Both the position numbers and the translations under genes were made by a program. 64,000 nt of DNA, from contig NZ_JAHREN010000001.1 in the NCBI RefSeq assembly GCF_019084075.1, positions 3,994,501-4,058,500 of the forward strand, read 5' to 3'. This DNA is from Siccirubricoccus sp. G192. Lineage in GTDB: Bacteria > Pseudomonadota > Alphaproteobacteria > Acetobacterales > Acetobacteraceae. This document shows, in pieces, positions 59,832-64,000 of the stretch; the stretch's first letter is position 1, and each line of letters begins with the position of its first letter. The notes beneath the pieces were generated by a model. The model did not search any database. It saw nothing but the letters and a program-made list of their open reading frames with translations, and was not told where the DNA came from.

Positions 59832-60722
59832 TCAGCCCCTGACCACCAGCAGCACGCCACCCAGCGTCAGCCCCAGCGCCGCCACTTGCCGCAACCCGAA
59901 GGGTTCGCCCAGCAGCAGCGCCGAGCCGAGCACGCCGACGATCGGCGCCAGCAAGGTGCCCATGGTGGCGACCGAGGCCGGCAGCCGCCGCAGCGCCGCG
60001 AACCAGGCGAGGTAGCAGAGGCACAGCGGGAAAGCCGCCATATAGGCCAGGAACACCCAGCCCCGGGTGGAGAGCGCCGCGAAATCCGGGCTCTCCAGCA
60101 GCAGCGTGCCCACCAGCAACGGCAACATCCCGAGCCCAACCTGCCAGACCACCGCCGCCGCCGGCTGCATCGCCAGCGGCCAGCGCTTGGTGACCACGGT
60201 GCCGAGCGCGAAAAGGACGGATCCCCCCAGCGCAAAGGCGATGCCCGGCAGCTTGCCCAGCCCGGCAGCGAAGCCGCCGCCGCCCACCACCACTACCAGC
60301 CCCGCCAAGCCGCAGCCCAGCGCCAGCAGGCGCCGCGGCGTCGGCCGTTCCCCCAGCAACGGCCAGGCAAGCAGCGCCGCCCAGACCGGCATGGTGTAGG
60401 ACACGATGCAGGCCTCCCCGGCATCGAGCCAGAGCAGCGACAGGGTGGCGAACCCCATCCAGGAGGTGATGTTCAGCAACGCCGCCAGCCAGAGCCGCGG
60501 CCAGAGCCCGCGCGGCACGCCGAGCGGGACGCCGGCCGCCCGCACCAGCACCGCCAGCACCAACGCCGCCGCCACCCCTGCCCAGGCCCGCGCCGCCAGG
60601 GGCGGCAATTCCAGCAGCAGCAGCTTGAGCGGCGGCCAGTTGGAGCCCCAGCCCAGCACGGCCACCAGCAGCAGAAGGAACCCGGCGGTCTCCGGGCGTT
60701 GAAGCGCAGGACTGTTCGGCAT
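59832..60722 (-). CDS. EamA/DMT-family transporter
   Basis: Drug/metabolite transporter, 296 aa, with ten hydrophobic segments in two EamA repeats. It starts MPNSPALQRPETAGFLLLLV and has LGWGSNWPPLKLLLLE and the repeat-end segments LAALLNITSWMGFATLS and GTLLAPIVGVLGSALLLGE. The longer frame upstream to 62099 is antisense to the PLD gene and was trimmed. Substrate unknown; such proteins often export amino acids or metabolites. Divergent from the PLD-like gene. Confidence 0.88.
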   Translation of the reverse strand: MPNSPALQRPETAGFLLLLVAVLGWGSNWPPLKLLLLELPPLAARAWAGVAAALVLAVLVRAAGVPLGVPRGLWPRLWLAALLNITSWMGFATLSLLWLDAGEACIVSYTMPVWAALLAWPLLGERPTPRRLLALGCGLAGLVVVVGGGGFAAGLGKLPGIAFALGGSVLFALGTVVTKRWPLAMQPAAAVVWQVGLGMLPLLVGTLLLESPDFAALSTRGWVFLAYMAAFPLCLCYLAWFAALRRLPASVATMGTLLAPIVGVLGSALLLGEPFGLRQVAALGLTLGGVLLVVRG

Positions 60723-60773
60723 CCGGGCAGACCTACCACCTTCCGGGCTGGCAGCGGAGACGGCACCAGGACC

Positions 60774-61973
60774 ATGGACCAGATGGCCCCCGCGAAGGCA
60801 TGCAATCTCCTCCGCCACCGGCGGTTGTTTGAGGAGGCGCTGGGCACGCCCTTCACCGAGGGCAACCGGATCGAGCGGCTGCGCAATGGCGACGCCATCT
60901 TCCCGGCCATGCTGGCGGCCATCGAGGGCGCCCGGGATTCGGTGGAATTGCTGAGCTACATCTATTGGCGCGGCGACATCGCAATCCGCTTCGCCGAGAC
61001 GCTGGCGGCCCGGGCGCGGGCCGGCCTGGCCGTCCGGGTGCTGCTGGATTCCTGGGGCGCCGCGCCCATGAACCAGCGGCTGGTCCGCATCATGCGGCAG
61101 GGTGGCGTCGATCTCCGCTGGTTCCGGCCGCTGCGCCGCTGGCAGGTCTGGCGGGCCGGGCAGCGCACCCACCGCAAGGTGCTGGTGACGGATGGGCGGC
61201 TCGGCTTCACCGGCGGTGTCGGCATCGCCGAGGAATGGTGCGGCGATGCCCGCCATGCCGGGGAGTGGCGCGACACCCATTTCCGCATCAGCGGCCCCGC
61301 TGTGCGCGGGCTGCGCGCCGCCTTCTACGGCAATTGGGCGGAGGCGGTGCTGGAGGAGGAGCCCGCTGCCGGCCTGCCCGCGGCGCTGGAGGCCGGGCAG
61401 GACCGGGCCGAGCGGCCGGGCACCGCCACCGTGCAGGTGGTGTGCTCCTCGGCCGGCAGCGCCTGGTCGCAGGTGGCGGGGATGGCGGAGCTGGCGATCG
61501 CGCTGGCGCAGCGCAGCCTGCGCATCGGCACCGCCTATTTCGTCCCGGACGCGGCGACCACTTCGGCGCTGGTCGCGGCGGCCGAACGCGGGGTGGCGGT
61601 GGAGGTGATGCTGCCCTGGCCGCATATGGATGTGCGGGTCAGCCAGCTTGCCGGAGCACGGGCGATCGCGCCGCTGCTGGAGGCCGGCGTCGCGGTGCAG
61701 GTCTATCAGCCCTGCATGTACCACGCGAAGGTGATGCTGCTGGATGGGCAGGTTTCCGTCATCGGCAGCGCCAATTTCAACCGCCGCTCCGCCTGGCAGG
61801 ACGAGGAGGTCTTCCTGGTCTGCCACGACCCGGCCCTGGCCACGGTGCTGGCGGAGGATTGGGAGGAAGACCTGGCGCGCTGCCGGCCGATCGAGCTTCG
61901 GCGCTGGCGCCGGCGCGGCCGCTGGCAGCGGCTGAAGGAGGCGGCGGCGCGGGTGGTGAAGCCCATGGTGTGA
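60774..61973 (+). CDS. Phospholipase D-like/cardiolipin synthase family protein
   Basis: 399-aa protein with two HKD motifs: THRKVLVTDGRLGFTGG (about residue 125) and YHAKVMLLDGQVSVIGSANF (about residue 315), the pattern of bacterial cardiolipin synthases (ClsB-like: no N-terminal membrane helices). ATG at 60774 was chosen; the frame continues upstream antisense to the EamA gene. It probably makes or remodels phospholipids at the inner membrane. Converges with gluQ with a 7-bp gap. Confidence 0.88.
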   Translation: MDQMAPAKACNLLRHRRLFEEALGTPFTEGNRIERLRNGDAIFPAMLAAIEGARDSVELLSYIYWRGDIAIRFAETLAARARAGLAVRVLLDSWGAAPMNQRLVRIMRQGGVDLRWFRPLRRWQVWRAGQRTHRKVLVTDGRLGFTGGVGIAEEWCGDARHAGEWRDTHFRISGPAVRGLRAAFYGNWAEAVLEEEPAAGLPAALEAGQDRAERPGTATVQVVCSSAGSAWSQVAGMAELAIALAQRSLRIGTAYFVPDAATTSALVAAAERGVAVEVMLPWPHMDVRVSQLAGARAIAPLLEAGVAVQVYQPCMYHAKVMLLDGQVSVIGSANFNRRSAWQDEEVFLVCHDPALATVLAEDWEEDLARCRPIELRRWRRRGRWQRLKEAAARVVKPMV

Positions 61974-61980
61974 AAGGGCG

Positions 61981-63611
<1,631 letters not shown>

Positions 63612-63640
<29 letters not shown>

Positions 63641-64000
63641 GCCGGAGCCAGGCGCGGAAGGCTGGCGCCTCGCCCTGCCGCACCGGGATCCAGAACTCCA
63701 CGGAGTCCGGCAGCGGACGGAACCAGGCCGTGTCAGCCACCTCCTCCGGCTCACCTTGCGTGGTGTCGGTGATGAGGCGCATGCCGGCATTCAGGTCGCC
63801 GGCGGTATTCGGCCCGAAAGCGAGGCCCCAGCCGCCGGGAACCTCCCGGTCCTCATAGGCCAGGAAGACCAGGTCGCGGTCGAGCAGGGCGCTGCCCTCA
63901 TAGTGGTTGGTGCGCCAGAAGCCGCCATCCACCTCGTAATCCGGCACCGCGGCGCGCAGCCGCAGCGCGAAGCCCAGCGTGCCGCGGAGTTCCTTGCCCT
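63612..64000 (-). CDS. Unidentified protein, partial (N-terminus beyond the right edge)
   Basis: The frame is open to the window end in the reading phase whose first whole codon ends at 63998, so the true start lies outside. Visible residues include LRGTLGFALRLRAAVPDYEV, FWRTNHYEGSALLDRDLVFL, GGWGLAFGPNTAGDLNAGMRL and DSVEFWIPVRQGEAPAFRAWL. It is acidic with many aromatic residues and no membrane segment. I do not recognise the family; relatives called hypothetical are expected. It overlaps the 3' end of the esterase gene by 29 bp. Confidence 0.6.

Overview
The window is GC-rich bacterial chromosome, almost fully coding. Gene content and order point to an alphaproteobacterium of the order Rhodospirillales, most likely family Acetobacteraceae (Roseomonas-like). 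The evidence is protein character and conserved clusters (ffh-rpsP-rimM-trmD-rplS-leuCDB, thrS-infC, kdsD-lptCAB-rpoN-hpf, def-fmt-truA, dapD-dapE, rpmH-rnpA-yidD-yidC-engB-argB). The family assignment is an inference; no 16S gene is present.

Layout. 1-1.3 kb: left-edge cytochrome c nitric oxide reductase (norB partial, norC), minus strand. 1.5-8.5 kb: tRNA-Arg and a long minus-strand housekeeping run (ffh to leuB). 8.5-10.3 kb: the divergent region between ffh and a lone tctA permease, interrupted by an ISAs1-family insertion sequence with inverted repeats and a probable target duplication. 11.8-17.7 kb: thrS-infC, where infC probably starts at ATA, then two glycosyltransferases behind an Ldh2-type dehydrogenase. 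17.7-22.7 kb: accessory enzymes (FAH-family hydrolase, alpha/beta hydrolase, SDR, TPR protein, GST), with two convergent pairs overlapping in their 3' ends. 22.7-28.7 kb: glutamate synthase in the order gltD-gltB. 29-37.7 kb: NDUFA9-like protein, tRNA-Leu, RNase D, the LPS/Kdo transport cluster, rpoN, hpf, then a convergent small heat-shock operon with a ROSE-like thermometer in its leader. 37.9-42.8 kb: def-fmt-truA facing dapD-dapE. 42.9-45.5 kb: a PAS/GAF-like/GGDEF diguanylate cyclase coupled to a DUF2336 protein. 45.5-50 kb: argB, engB, yidC, yidD, rnpA, rpmH. 50-56.4 kb: TVP38/TMEM64 membrane protein, flavin oxidoreductase, 3-hydroxybutyrate dehydrogenase, patatin, D-aminoacylase-type hydrolase. 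56.4-64 kb: DUF3293, rlmI, panC, an exported protein, EamA exporter, phospholipase-D-like protein, gluQ, an esterase and an unidentified partial gene.

A striking global property is broken reading frames. I count twelve apparent +1 frameshifts in ten genes (norC, GT9, GT4, SDR, hpf, GGDEF, TVP38, deacylase, rlmI twice, gluQ twice). Eleven lie in G or C runs of six or seven, and every one is repaired by removing a single base, after which protein lengths become normal. By my own classification all ten are dispensable genes, while roughly 29 kb of core genes is intact. Assembly homopolymer error is the simplest reading, but the bias deserves a check.

Functionally the window is mostly core: leucine, lysine (DAP), arginine, pantothenate and glutamate synthesis, translation and tRNA/rRNA modification, and envelope biogenesis (Kdo, Lpt, YidC). 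The accessory layer suggests denitrification-type NO detoxification, 3-hydroxybutyrate metabolism, c-di-GMP signalling and heat-shock control. I found no CRISPR array, phage or defence system.
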